This document shows, in pieces, positions 1-7,315 of a DNA stretch of 50,413 nucleotides. Under the pieces are notes generated by a model, which worked only from the letters and a program-made list of their open reading frames with translations, was not told the origin of the DNA and searched no databases. Position 1 is the stretch's first letter, and every line of letters starts with the position of its first letter. Source of the stretch: JAIEPT01 sp038217425 (lineage in GTDB: Bacteria; Planctomycetota; Planctomycetia; Gemmatales; Gemmataceae); assembly GCA_038217425.1 (NCBI GenBank), contig JBBQPM010000030.1:1-50413 (forward strand), given 5' to 3'. The translations under genes were made by a program, and so were the position numbers.

Positions 1-638
1 CGACTGTAGTGAAACTCCTGCGTCACCAGCACCTCCGGATCCAGCGCCAGGATCCGCTCCACGAACGCCGACGGCTCCGCGAGCGGCAGCATCGGCGTCA
101 CGCACACGCCGATCGCGATCCCCGCCTGACGCACCGCGGCCAGCGCCCGCCAACGGTCTTCCAGCGGCGGCGCCTTCGGTTCGAACAGGCGCCGAACTTC
201 TTCGCTGTCGGTCGGGATCGACACGTTGACGCGCACCGCGCGGTACGTCGAAAGAAGGTCGAGATCGCGCACCACCAGCGGTCCCCGCGTCTGCACGAGC
301 AAACGCGGCTGAAAGGGCGCCAGCGCAGTAAGAATGCCGCGCGTGAGTTGGAGGCTCGCTTCGACGGGGAGATACGGATCGGTGACGCTCGACATGTAGA
401 TCGACTGCCCCGCGAGTTTCGGAGCTTTCTTCTGCGCCAACTCGACGGCGTTGGCCTTGGCCTGGAGCCAACGGCCCCACTCTTCCTTGGGGCGCCGATT
501 CTGCGGCAGGAACATGGCGTAGCAGTAGACGCAGCCGAAGGTGCAGCCGACGTAGGGATTGCACGTCCAGTCGAACCCGCCGCGGCGAATGAAGCCGGCG
601 GCGGGAGTGAAGATCGAGCTCGCCTGGAGGAGTTCCAT
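1..638 (-). CDS. Radical SAM protein, SPL-like (3' end outside window)
   Basis: The protein begins at 638 and runs off the left edge, so 212 residues are visible and the C-terminus is missing. It carries CNPYVGCTFGCVYCY near residues 26-40, which includes the CX3CX2C cluster (C32, C36, C39) that binds the radical-SAM 4Fe-4S centre. The surrounding pattern matches the spore photolyase-like radical SAM family (COG1533 type), whose substrate is often unknown. A later stretch (IYMSSVTDPYLPVE) is also typical of that family. An AGGAG ribosome site lies just upstream of the ATG. It is the last visible gene of a minus-strand cluster, 11 bp after mutS2, so it is probably cotranscribed with it. Substrate not assignable; DNA repair is one possibility given the mutS2 neighbour, but that is inference. 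Confidence 0.85.
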   Translation of the reverse strand, partial: MELLQASSIFTPAAGFIRRGGFDWTCNPYVGCTFGCVYCYAMFLPQNRRPKEEWGRWLQAKANAVELAQKKAPKLAGQSIYMSSVTDPYLPVEASLQLTRGILTALAPFQPRLLVQTRGPLVVRDLDLLSTYRAVRVNVSIPTDSEEVRRLFEPKAPPLEDRWRALAAVRQAGIAIGVCVTPMLPLAEPSAFVERILALDPEVLVTQEFHYS

Positions 639-649
639 GGGGCTCCTGA

Positions 650-2563
650 CTACGTCTTCACCGGTAAGATCTCTTCCATCGGGATCTCCCACTGTCCGAG
701 CCCGAGGTTGACGATCACCACGCGTTTCTTCGCATCGACGCGCACCACGCGTCCCGCCTTGTCGAAGCGGGTCACGTGCACGATGGCGCCGGGCAGCAGG
801 CGTTGGCGGAACTGCTCCATCTCCTGGGCTTCCTGGGCCTCGCGCGTGAGCTGGGCCACCTTGTGCTCGTACTCCTCGCGCTGCACCTGGGCCTCATGCT
901 GGGCCGAGAGCGCCTCCTCGCGCGCCTTCTCCGCCTCCTCGCGTTTCCGCTGCAGCTGGGCCATCTCCGGGGCACGCTTCTGCTTGCGCTTCAGGTACAG
1001 CCAGGCGCGTCGCAGCAGATCTTTCGGCAATTTGAGACGGCGGGCGATCTGCAGCGCGTTGCTCATGCCGAACTGCCCGATGTGCAGGTGATACGTCGGT
1101 CTCAACGTCTCGATGTCGAACTCGACGGCCGCGTTCTCGGCGCGCTCGTTGTGGAATGCATACGTCTTGAGATCGCCCAGGTGCGTGGTCACCATCGCCC
1201 GGCAGCCGAGCTGGTCGAGCTTGTCGAGAATGGCCCGGCCCAGGGCGGCGCCCTCCGTCGGGTCGGTCCCCGCGCCCATTTCGTCCAGCAGTACCAAGCT
1301 CTGAGCATCCGCGAGCTTGAGGATCGTCGCGATGCGCGAGATGTGCGAGCTGAAGGTGCTCAGCGATTGCTCCAGGCTCTGCTCGTCGCCGATGTCGGCA
1401 AGGATGTGCGAGAACGCCGGGACGAGACTCCCTTGCCCCGCGGGGATGTGCATGCCGGCCTGGGCCATCAGGCAGATCAGGCCCGTCGTCTTCAGCGTCA
1501 CCGTCTTGCCGCCGGTATTGGGGCCGGTGATGATGAGTAGGTTGAACGGCTGGCCCAGACGCACGTCGATCGGCACCACCTTCTCGGGGAGCTTCCGCCC
1601 CGACTCGTTCACGGGGGGATGCCGGATGAGATGTTCGAGCAGCGGATGGCGCGCGACGCGCAGCCAGAGCCGACCTTCGGCGTTGATCTCGGGACAGCTC
1701 ATGTCGAACGCCCGCGCGAACTTCGCCTTGGCCGTGATGTAGTCGAGCTTGGCCATCGCCTCGATCGCATAGCTCAGAGGTTTCGCGTATCGGCCCACCT
1801 CGGCACTCAGCCGACGCAGGATCTTGTTGATCTCGCGCTCTTCTTCTCCCTTGAGGATGACGCGGTCGGCGCTCAGCCCCGCGACCTCCGTCGGTTCGAT
1901 GAAGATCGTCTCGCCCGTCGAACTCGTGCGGTGCGTCACGCCGGGGATCTTGTGGCGAAAGTTGATCGCGACGGGCAAGACGAAGTGATCGCCAGACACC
2001 GTGGCGTTGGGGTAACGCAGCACCTTGCGGACCTCGGGGTCGCGCAGCAGATGGCGGAGTCGGCTCTGGATCTTCTCGTCGAGTTCGGCGATCTTGTGGC
2101 GCACCTGCATCAGCTCGGGGCTCGCCATGTCCAGGACGTGGCCGCGCGTATCGATGGAGCCGGCGATCGACTTGGCGACCAGTCCGAGATCGTCGACCGG
2201 CGCGAGCAGGGCGATCAGGCGGACGTAGTTGTGCGCGAGCCGCATGCGGAAGCGGAACATGTGCCCGGTGCAGGAGAGCGTGTTGCCGACGTCGAGAAGT
2301 TGCTCGGCGGTGAGCATGGCGCCGATGGCGGCGCGGCGTGCGAGAAGCCGAACGTCGCTGAGCCCGGCGAATGGCGGCGACTGCCCCTGGCCCAGCACGT
2401 CGACCATCTCCGAGACCAGCGCCAGCTCCGCGCGGATCGCATCGATGTTCGTACTCGGTTCCGCGAGCAGGGCGAGATCCTTACCCAGGGAACAGGCGGC
2501 GTAGCCGGCGGCGAGTTCGCGTATCTTGTGAAATTCCAGCAGGTCGAGCGTGTGTGCATCCAT
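650..2563 (-). CDS. mutS2: MutS2-type ATPase lacking the C-terminal Smr nuclease domain
   Basis: MutS2 proteins are MutS-fold ATPases acting on branched DNA or, in some bacteria, on collided ribosomes. Visible here are the MutS core, Walker A GPNTGGKT at about residues 347-354, Walker B LVLLDEMGAGTDPTEG at about 423-438 and the TTHLGDLK switch near 459. A strongly charged coiled coil spans about 525-590 and a short beta-rich tail (PGAIVHV to the end) closes the protein. At 637 residues it is clearly shorter than the usual roughly 780 residues, and the Smr endonuclease domain is absent. The stop is followed after 11 bp by the next gene, so there is no obvious room for a detached Smr domain. 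It lies 15 bp after the LptF/G-type gene in the same operon. Confidence 0.9.
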   Translation of the reverse strand: MDAHTLDLLEFHKIRELAAGYAACSLGKDLALLAEPSTNIDAIRAELALVSEMVDVLGQGQSPPFAGLSDVRLLARRAAIGAMLTAEQLLDVGNTLSCTGHMFRFRMRLAHNYVRLIALLAPVDDLGLVAKSIAGSIDTRGHVLDMASPELMQVRHKIAELDEKIQSRLRHLLRDPEVRKVLRYPNATVSGDHFVLPVAINFRHKIPGVTHRTSSTGETIFIEPTEVAGLSADRVILKGEEEREINKILRRLSAEVGRYAKPLSYAIEAMAKLDYITAKAKFARAFDMSCPEINAEGRLWLRVARHPLLEHLIRHPPVNESGRKLPEKVVPIDVRLGQPFNLLIITGPNTGGKTVTLKTTGLICLMAQAGMHIPAGQGSLVPAFSHILADIGDEQSLEQSLSTFSSHISRIATILKLADAQSLVLLDEMGAGTDPTEGAALGRAILDKLDQLGCRAMVTTHLGDLKTYAFHNERAENAAVEFDIETLRPTYHLHIGQFGMSNALQIARRLKLPKDLLRRAWLYLKRKQKRAPEMAQLQRKREEAEKAREEALSAQHEAQVQREEYEHKVAQLTREAQEAQEMEQFRQRLLPGAIVHVTRFDKAGRVVRVDAKKRVVIVNLGLGQWEIPMEEILPVKT

Positions 2564-2578
2564 CGTTCGTGCATTGTA

Positions 2579-3679
2579 TCAAGTGTGGACCGCGTCAAAC
2601 ATCACGAACGAGATCGGACCGAACACCAACACCGGCAGCCAGGCGGCCAGCGCCGGCGGCAGGTGCCCATAGCTCCCCAGATACTGACACGCGAACCCCG
2701 AAATGAAGAAGACGGCGCAAAGCCCGATGCACAGCCCCGCACTGATGAACACGTTGCGGTTCTGATCGCGCAAGATGATCGATAGCCCCATGAAGACGAG
2801 CAGCATGCCCAGAATCGGCCGAGTCAGGCGCATGTGAAAGGCGACGGCGATACTGGCGAGCTGGGCGGAATCGATGCGGGCGATCTTGTTGAGCAATTCC
2901 CAGGTCGGGACGTAGCGCGCCCAATTCTTCGAGCGGGTGATCGTCTCGAAGTCGATCTCGCTGGAGTAGAAGTAGAAGACGCCCGGCGATTTCATTTCGA
3001 GGATATCGGTGCGGTTCCAGCTCGTGAGGCGTTCGGGGACGGTGTTCTGCATGACCCAGACGCCCGCGGTGGGGTGCTTTTCGCCCGCGGGATAGAAGCG
3101 TGCTTCGCGCGCCTGAATGAGCAGGTTGCCGAGCTTTTCCGGGAAGCGGAGCATGAAGTCCTTGACGAGCATTTCCTTCTTCAGCGCCGAGCCGCCGCTG
3201 TGCAGAATGATTTGGCTGTCAAAGGTGTTCTTGACGTTGGCGTCGCGTTCGCCCTTGGGATCGCCGCGGTTTTCCAGGAGGTAGGCGTCGATTTGCGGCA
3301 ACATGAATTCCTGATTGAGGACGACCAGGCCGATCATCAGGAACGAGCCCAGGAGGACGGGCCTGACAATGCGCCGGGTGGAGACGCCCGCCGAGAGGAG
3401 CGGGATGATCTCGTTATTCTTCTGCATCCAGGCGACGGTGAACATGGCAGCGAGCAGGACGATGGCCTCGCAGAGTCGGTCGAAGATCTCGACGACTTTG
3501 AAGCTGTAGAAGCGAACGATATTGAGCATCGTGGTATTGACGTCGGACTTGCTCTGCGTGAACTCTTCGAAATTGGTGAAGAGATCGATGACGACGAACA
3601 GTCCCATCAGGCTGATGAGACTGCCGGCGTACGCCTTCAGGTAGCTGGCGACGAGTTGTCGATCGAGCAGAGTCAGCAT
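2579..3679 (-). CDS. LptF/LptG-family (YjgP/YjgQ) permease
   Basis: This 366-residue inner-membrane protein matches the LptF/LptG family, the permease half of the Lpt ABC exporter that moves lipopolysaccharide out of the inner membrane. It has an N-terminal amphipathic start (LLDRQLVASYLKAYAGS), two early membrane segments (about residues 15-35 and 55-80), a periplasmic beta-rich middle domain, and three more membrane segments near the C-terminus. The ATG at 3679 lies 7 bp after the stop of the phosphatase gene, and mutS2 follows after 15 bp, so the genes form one transcription unit. Only one family member is in the window; the partner permease and LptB are not visible. LptF versus LptG cannot be decided. 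Its presence, with the Kdo-hydroxylase-like gene nearby, fits an LPS-bearing planctomycete. Confidence 0.85.
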   Translation of the reverse strand: MLTLLDRQLVASYLKAYAGSLISLMGLFVVIDLFTNFEEFTQSKSDVNTTMLNIVRFYSFKVVEIFDRLCEAIVLLAAMFTVAWMQKNNEIIPLLSAGVSTRRIVRPVLLGSFLMIGLVVLNQEFMLPQIDAYLLENRGDPKGERDANVKNTFDSQIILHSGGSALKKEMLVKDFMLRFPEKLGNLLIQAREARFYPAGEKHPTAGVWVMQNTVPERLTSWNRTDILEMKSPGVFYFYSSEIDFETITRSKNWARYVPTWELLNKIARIDSAQLASIAVAFHMRLTRPILGMLLVFMGLSIILRDQNRNVFISAGLCIGLCAVFFISGFACQYLGSYGHLPPALAAWLPVLVFGPISFVMFDAVHT

Positions 3680-3686
3680 GACGCGG

Positions 3687-4361
3687 TCACTCTTTGGAGC
3701 GATGAACGAGAACGGCGCCCGCCCTGGGAGCGCCGCGACCGACCGGCGGCTGCAGCCGACGCGGCTTGTAACCTAGTACATATTGCATGATGTAAGGGTT
3801 CGCCGCCGTGCTGGTCGATTCTCCGAACCCCATGCGCTTGAGTTCGACCATCGCCTCGGCGTTCGTCCAGCCCTCGTATTCCATGCGGTAAAGCGCGACG
3901 AGACAGCCGGTGCGGTTCAGGCCCGCCTTGCAGTGGATGAGGATCGGCTCGTTGTTGGCGATGGCCTTGTCGACCAGGCCCAGAAACTTTTCGATCGTCT
4001 TGGGCTGTTCCAGCGGATAGCTTTGCGGAGCCACGAAGTCGAGCGCGAGGTGCACCATCTCGGCGCCCGCGCGTTTGCAGACTTCGCTTTCTTTGGTGGT
4101 GTTCGGGCTCAAATAGTGGTTGGGCAGGTCGGCGTCGGGCGCTTCTTCCATGAGGTTGAGCACGGTCTTGATGCGATGGGTGCGAATGGCCTCTTCCAAG
4201 CCCGGCCCCGTCATGCAACCGCTGCGAAAGACCACCGGGCTCACTTCACGGAGCCGTTTGGAATGCGTGTAGACGTACCGATAATAGACGACCGGCGTGC
4301 CGAGCGTGAACCCGGCGAGCACGATCCCGAGCAGTACGTGCTTGGGAATGCTGCGAATCAT
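3687..4361 (-). CDS. Membrane-anchored dual-specificity/tyrosine phosphatase
   Basis: The active-site loop HCKAGLNRTG (residues 143-152, nucleophile C144, R150) is the CX5R signature of cysteine-dependent protein tyrosine/dual-specificity phosphatases. The N-terminus (residues 8-27) is a single hydrophobic segment, so the enzyme is probably tethered to the membrane. The start chosen is ATG 4361, directly before that segment and behind an AAGGA; longer reading to 4481 is possible but would overlap the promoter of the divergent gene. It is the first gene of the operon with the LptF/G permease, mutS2 and the radical SAM gene, with 7 bp to the next start. The substrate is unknown; small planctomycete phosphatases of this type are common and uncharacterised. 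Confidence 0.8.
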   Translation of the reverse strand: MIRSIPKHVLLGIVLAGFTLGTPVVYYRYVYTHSKRLREVSPVVFRSGCMTGPGLEEAIRTHRIKTVLNLMEEAPDADLPNHYLSPNTTKESEVCKRAGAEMVHLALDFVAPQSYPLEQPKTIEKFLGLVDKAIANNEPILIHCKAGLNRTGCLVALYRMEYEGWTNAEAMVELKRMGFGESTSTAANPYIMQYVLGYKPRRLQPPVGRGAPRAGAVLVHRSKE

Positions 4362-4456
4362 TGCGGGAATCCTTTCCCTCGCCTCGCTGTCGTAGGAGGC
4401 AAGAAGGTGGATCATGGCGAATTCGCGTGGAAATCGCAAGCCGAACTTTCCGCCGC

Positions 4457-4462
4457 TATAAT
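4457..4462 (+). promoter_or_regulatory. -10 element (TATAAT) upstream of the DUF4058 gene
   Basis: A perfect TATAAT lies 17 bases before the chosen ATG at 4480. Transcription starting about 7 bases downstream would give a leader of only about 11 nt that still contains GAGG (4470-4473). No convincing -35 box is seen, so this is a moderate call. Confidence 0.45.
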
Positions 4463-4479
4463 GGGCCATGAGGTGCCCC

Positions 4480-5211
4480 ATGCCGCTCCGCGATCATTTC
4501 CGACCGCCGATCTCGTCCAATTCATCGTGGGAGGGTTTCCACGGCGGTTGGCCGATGGCTCTGGTACAAGAACTTGCGCCCTTGTTGCCGCCGGATTTTG
4601 CGGCCGAACCCCGTGTCCATCTCGGGAGGTACTTCGAGATTGACGTTTGTGCTTTCGAAAAGGATGCGCCGCACGTTCGCGAATGGACTTCGGCGACAGA
4701 CGCTGGCGGAACCGCTGCTGCCTGGTCGGCCTCCGCGCCGACAATGACGATCGACGCCGATCTGGGGGAGCAGTATGATTACGAAGTTTTGATCTACGAT
4801 CAAAGCCGTGCCCGCACACTGGTGGCGGCGGTCGAGATCGTCAGTCCCGCAAACAAAGATCGCCCCGAAAGTCGACGCGCCTTCGTGGCCAAATGCGCCG
4901 CCTTGATCCAGCGTCAGGTATGCGTCTCGATCATTGACCTCGTCACTACGCGACATTTCAACCTCTATATGGAACTGCTCGCACTGATCGACCGCAGCGA
5001 TCCGGCGTTCGTGAGGTCGCCGCCGATCTACGCCGTCACATGCCGCGGCCGTAAGGTCGGCGCAACGCCGCGGCTGGAGTCGTGGGCGTATCCGCTCGCG
5101 GTCGGGCAGGCGTTACCGTCGCTGCCGATCTGGCTCACGGAGGATCTGTGCGTGCCGCTCCACCTGGAACCGGCGTATGAGGAGACATGTCGGGTGTTAC
5201 GTATTGGGTGA
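4480..5211 (+). CDS. DUF4058 family protein
   Basis: This 243-residue protein begins MPLRDHFRPP and contains WEGFHGGWP, VHLGRYFEIDV and AVEIVSPANK. These are hallmarks of the DUF4058 family, which is abundant in planctomycetes and cyanobacteria and has no established function. The ATG at 4480 is preferred over 4468 because the family starts with this MPLRDHF-type motif and a GAGG sits six bases upstream. The acidic and lysine residues in the EIDV and EIVSPANK stretches are arranged like those in restriction-endonuclease-fold proteins of this group, but a nuclease activity is not demonstrated. The gene stands alone on the plus strand between two minus-strand operons. There is no signal peptide, so it is likely cytoplasmic. 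Confidence 0.8.
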   Translation: MPLRDHFRPPISSNSSWEGFHGGWPMALVQELAPLLPPDFAAEPRVHLGRYFEIDVCAFEKDAPHVREWTSATDAGGTAAAWSASAPTMTIDADLGEQYDYEVLIYDQSRARTLVAAVEIVSPANKDRPESRRAFVAKCAALIQRQVCVSIIDLVTTRHFNLYMELLALIDRSDPAFVRSPPIYAVTCRGRKVGATPRLESWAYPLAVGQALPSLPIWLTEDLCVPLHLEPAYEETCRVLRIG

Positions 5212-5276
5212 GGTAGACGCACGCGTTCCATCTTGATTTGCGTCATGCCGTTATCCTACCCGATGCCGCATATTCC

Positions 5277-6116
5277 TCAAGCGGCCTTCGCACTCCGCGC
5301 CGCGCGACTGACGAGCAACCGCGCCGGCGATTTTTCCGGACACGCCAACGTCTCGGCTGCGATCATCATCGTCACGTCGAGTTCGCCGCGGCCGCGGAGT
5401 TCGGCATGGCTCAGACCGTCCGTGAACAAGAGCCACGCGCTGCCCGGCGCGAACTTCCAGATTCGCTTCGAACTGCGCTCCTGAAATTCGTCGCTGCTCT
5501 TGAGATGGCGATGCAGACGATTCATGAACTGATCCGTTTCGGAAAGCCCCTGCGGCTGCGTACGAAATAGCCGGGCGCCGCGCTCGAACCAGGTTTCCCC
5601 GGTGGCGTCCGGCAGTCCCGCGCTCGCGCCGAATCGGGCGAGGATCTCCTCCAGCTTGTCGGACGTCGCCCACACACGCTCGTCCGTGGGATGCAGATTC
5701 ACGAAGAGCCTCAGGATGCGTCGGCCCTGCGTGGGCCTGGAAAACAGGGCGTCCAGGTGCAGCAGATCGTTGCGGGCCATGAAGCGCAAGCGGCGCGTCA
5801 CTTCCTCCTCGACATGCACGCGGATCAGGTCAGGCTGCCAACCCGACGCATAAACGGGGAACGTCTCGGCGAGCCAGGCGTGCGCGTGTTGCGTCATACT
5901 CCCCATGAGATGCGTGAGGCGCAGCGACGGGTCGTCCCCCGCCCGGCAAAAGCCGCGAGCGTGGTGCTCGGCAGGGTCGAACACGATTTCCTTCTCGCCC
6001 TCGAGCTTCTGTTCCAGGAGGAAGTTGCGATCCTCGGGCGAGGGGAGCGCGAAGGGGCACTCGGCAAAATGCACGAGTTCGCCGCGTTCGAGGCGCTGTT
6101 CCAAGGACATCTCCAT
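5277..6116 (-). CDS. Kdo hydroxylase-like Fe(II)/2-oxoglutarate dioxygenase
   Basis: The 279-residue protein resembles the Kdo hydroxylase (KdoO) family, which adds a 3-hydroxyl to the lipid-A-core sugar Kdo. Visible are an HxD iron motif (H120, D122, in LLHLDALFSRPTQGRRILR), the family-typical SRPT-G-RILR stretch right after it, and a distal histidine in DGLSHAELRGRGELD (H237) followed by arginines suited to bind 2-oxoglutarate. I chose ATG 6116 because AGGAG sits 4-5 bases upstream; ATG 6128 overlaps the stop of the preceding gene and is the alternative. A longer in-frame reading upstream is low-complexity Arg/Gly/Ala and antisense-like. It follows a glycosyltransferase gene by 11 bp, so the pair probably modifies or builds envelope sugar. 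Family assignment is by recalled motif pattern, not by search. Confidence 0.7.
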   Translation of the reverse strand: MEMSLEQRLERGELVHFAECPFALPSPEDRNFLLEQKLEGEKEIVFDPAEHHARGFCRAGDDPSLRLTHLMGSMTQHAHAWLAETFPVYASGWQPDLIRVHVEEEVTRRLRFMARNDLLHLDALFSRPTQGRRILRLFVNLHPTDERVWATSDKLEEILARFGASAGLPDATGETWFERGARLFRTQPQGLSETDQFMNRLHRHLKSSDEFQERSSKRIWKFAPGSAWLLFTDGLSHAELRGRGELDVTMMIAAETLACPEKSPARLLVSRAARSAKAA

Positions 6117-6127
6117 GTCACTCCTCA

Positions 6128-7165
6128 TTACGACGCCCGGGCAGAGACGCGTCGTACGGTCAATCCTTCGAACAATCGCGCCACCTGGGCGGCGAGTACC
6201 TCGGGAGCGTGGTGCTGGCGCACGGTGTCGACGCCGGCGCACCCCATGCGAAAGCGGCGCGGCTCGTCGGCTTCGAGCGACTTCACGGCCTGGGCCCATT
6301 CCGCCGGCGAATCGGCCAGGATACCGTTTCGGCCCGCGCCCGCCAAGTCGAGATTGACGCCGACCGGCGACGCCAGGAACGGCAACCCGTTGGCCAGGTA
6401 CTGCAGCGGCTTGAATGCCGCCTTCGCCTGCGTCCAGCGATCGCGCGGCATCGGCACCAATCCGACGTGGCACGTCTCCAGCCCGTGCCGCTCCGTCGCG
6501 CGCGACCAACGGACGTTCTCCACCGGCAGATGTTGGAGCTGCAAATCTTCATGGCCGACGACGAGGAGCCGAGCGTTCGGACACGCCTGGCCGATCGCTT
6601 CGAGGTGCGGCGTCACGCCTTTCAGATACACGAACGTCGAGCGGGCGCCGAGCCAGAGGAGTCGTAGCGGTTCGCCCGGTTCCCGGCCCACGGCGCGCAT
6701 CCGCTGAATGGGCGTGTCGGCGGAAAGGCGGACGTGGTGGACGTTCGCATTGTGCGCCTGGGCGAGTTTCACCAGGCCCGTCGTGGCGGCAAATACCGCG
6801 TCGACGTGCTTGGCCGTCGCGCGGAATTGCAAGCAATTCTTGAGGCAAAAGTTCTGCCAGGCCGATGCGCTCAAGCCAACGGGGTCGTCAATGTCGAGCA
6901 CGATGGGCAGACCGAGGCGCTTGAGGGCCCGCATCTCGGAGGGCCAAAGGATTCGGCGATGCAGCCAGAGGGCGTCGCAGGGGGGCAGCGCAGCAAAGGC
7001 GGCGGCGAACTCGCTGCGATTCTTGGGAAGACGTTGCGGCACGACTTCGATGCCGTGCTCGGCGAGGTGCGGCATGAGCCCGGCGACGCGCAGGTGCCAG
7101 GTGTAATGGCGCTGGGGATCGGTACTGGTAAGGGCCGCGATGCGCATCGGCTTATGCTCGTGCAT
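6128..7165 (-). CDS. GT-B (GT4-like) glycosyltransferase
   Basis: The protein has a two-Rossmann GT-B layout. The N-terminal half begins MRIAALTSTDP and includes VLDIDDPVG. The C-terminal half begins LRLLWLGARS, continues with LLVVGHEDLQL, and ends in the family-typical FKPLQYLANGLPFLASPVG stretch, where the sugar-nucleotide-binding loop usually sits. No signal peptide is seen, so it acts at the cytoplasmic face. The start is uncertain: ATG 7165 or ATG 7147 (MRIAAL); neither has a strong ribosome site. It abuts a palindromic repeat at 7182 and is followed 11 bp later by the Kdo-hydroxylase-like gene. The sugar donor and acceptor cannot be read from sequence; a role in surface glycan or LPS core assembly is inferred from the neighbour. 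Confidence 0.8.
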   Translation of the reverse strand: MHEHKPMRIAALTSTDPQRHYTWHLRVAGLMPHLAEHGIEVVPQRLPKNRSEFAAAFAALPPCDALWLHRRILWPSEMRALKRLGLPIVLDIDDPVGLSASAWQNFCLKNCLQFRATAKHVDAVFAATTGLVKLAQAHNANVHHVRLSADTPIQRMRAVGREPGEPLRLLWLGARSTFVYLKGVTPHLEAIGQACPNARLLVVGHEDLQLQHLPVENVRWSRATERHGLETCHVGLVPMPRDRWTQAKAAFKPLQYLANGLPFLASPVGVNLDLAGAGRNGILADSPAEWAQAVKSLEADEPRRFRMGCAGVDTVRQHHAPEVLAAQVARLFEGLTVRRVSARAS

Positions 7166-7181
7166 GTTCGAATTACAAGAC

Positions 7182-7304
7182 TAACCACAGAGACACAGAG
7201 AGCACAGAGGAAGAGGGCGAAATGAAAAAGCGGAGAAGGGGAGGCTGCATTTCCGCCGATGACACTCACCTATTTTCTCTGTGCCCTCTGTGTCTCTGTG
7301 GTTA
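7182..7304. repeat. Palindromic repeat, ACCACAGAG family, copy 1
   Basis: Inverted arms at 7182-7209 and 7277-7304 (28 bases each, one mismatch) begin TAACCACAGAGACACAGAG. About 67 unrelated bases lie between them. It fills the gap between the histidine kinase and glycosyltransferase genes. Related copies lie at 28086-28171 and 43732-43852. Confidence 0.9.
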
Positions 7305-7315
7305 ATGATTTATGA

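Noticed and set aside
6117..6509. Long upstream extension of the Kdo-hydroxylase-like gene
   Set aside because: It is Arg/Gly-rich antisense-like sequence overlapping the glycosyltransferase gene in another frame; a ribosome site supports 6116.
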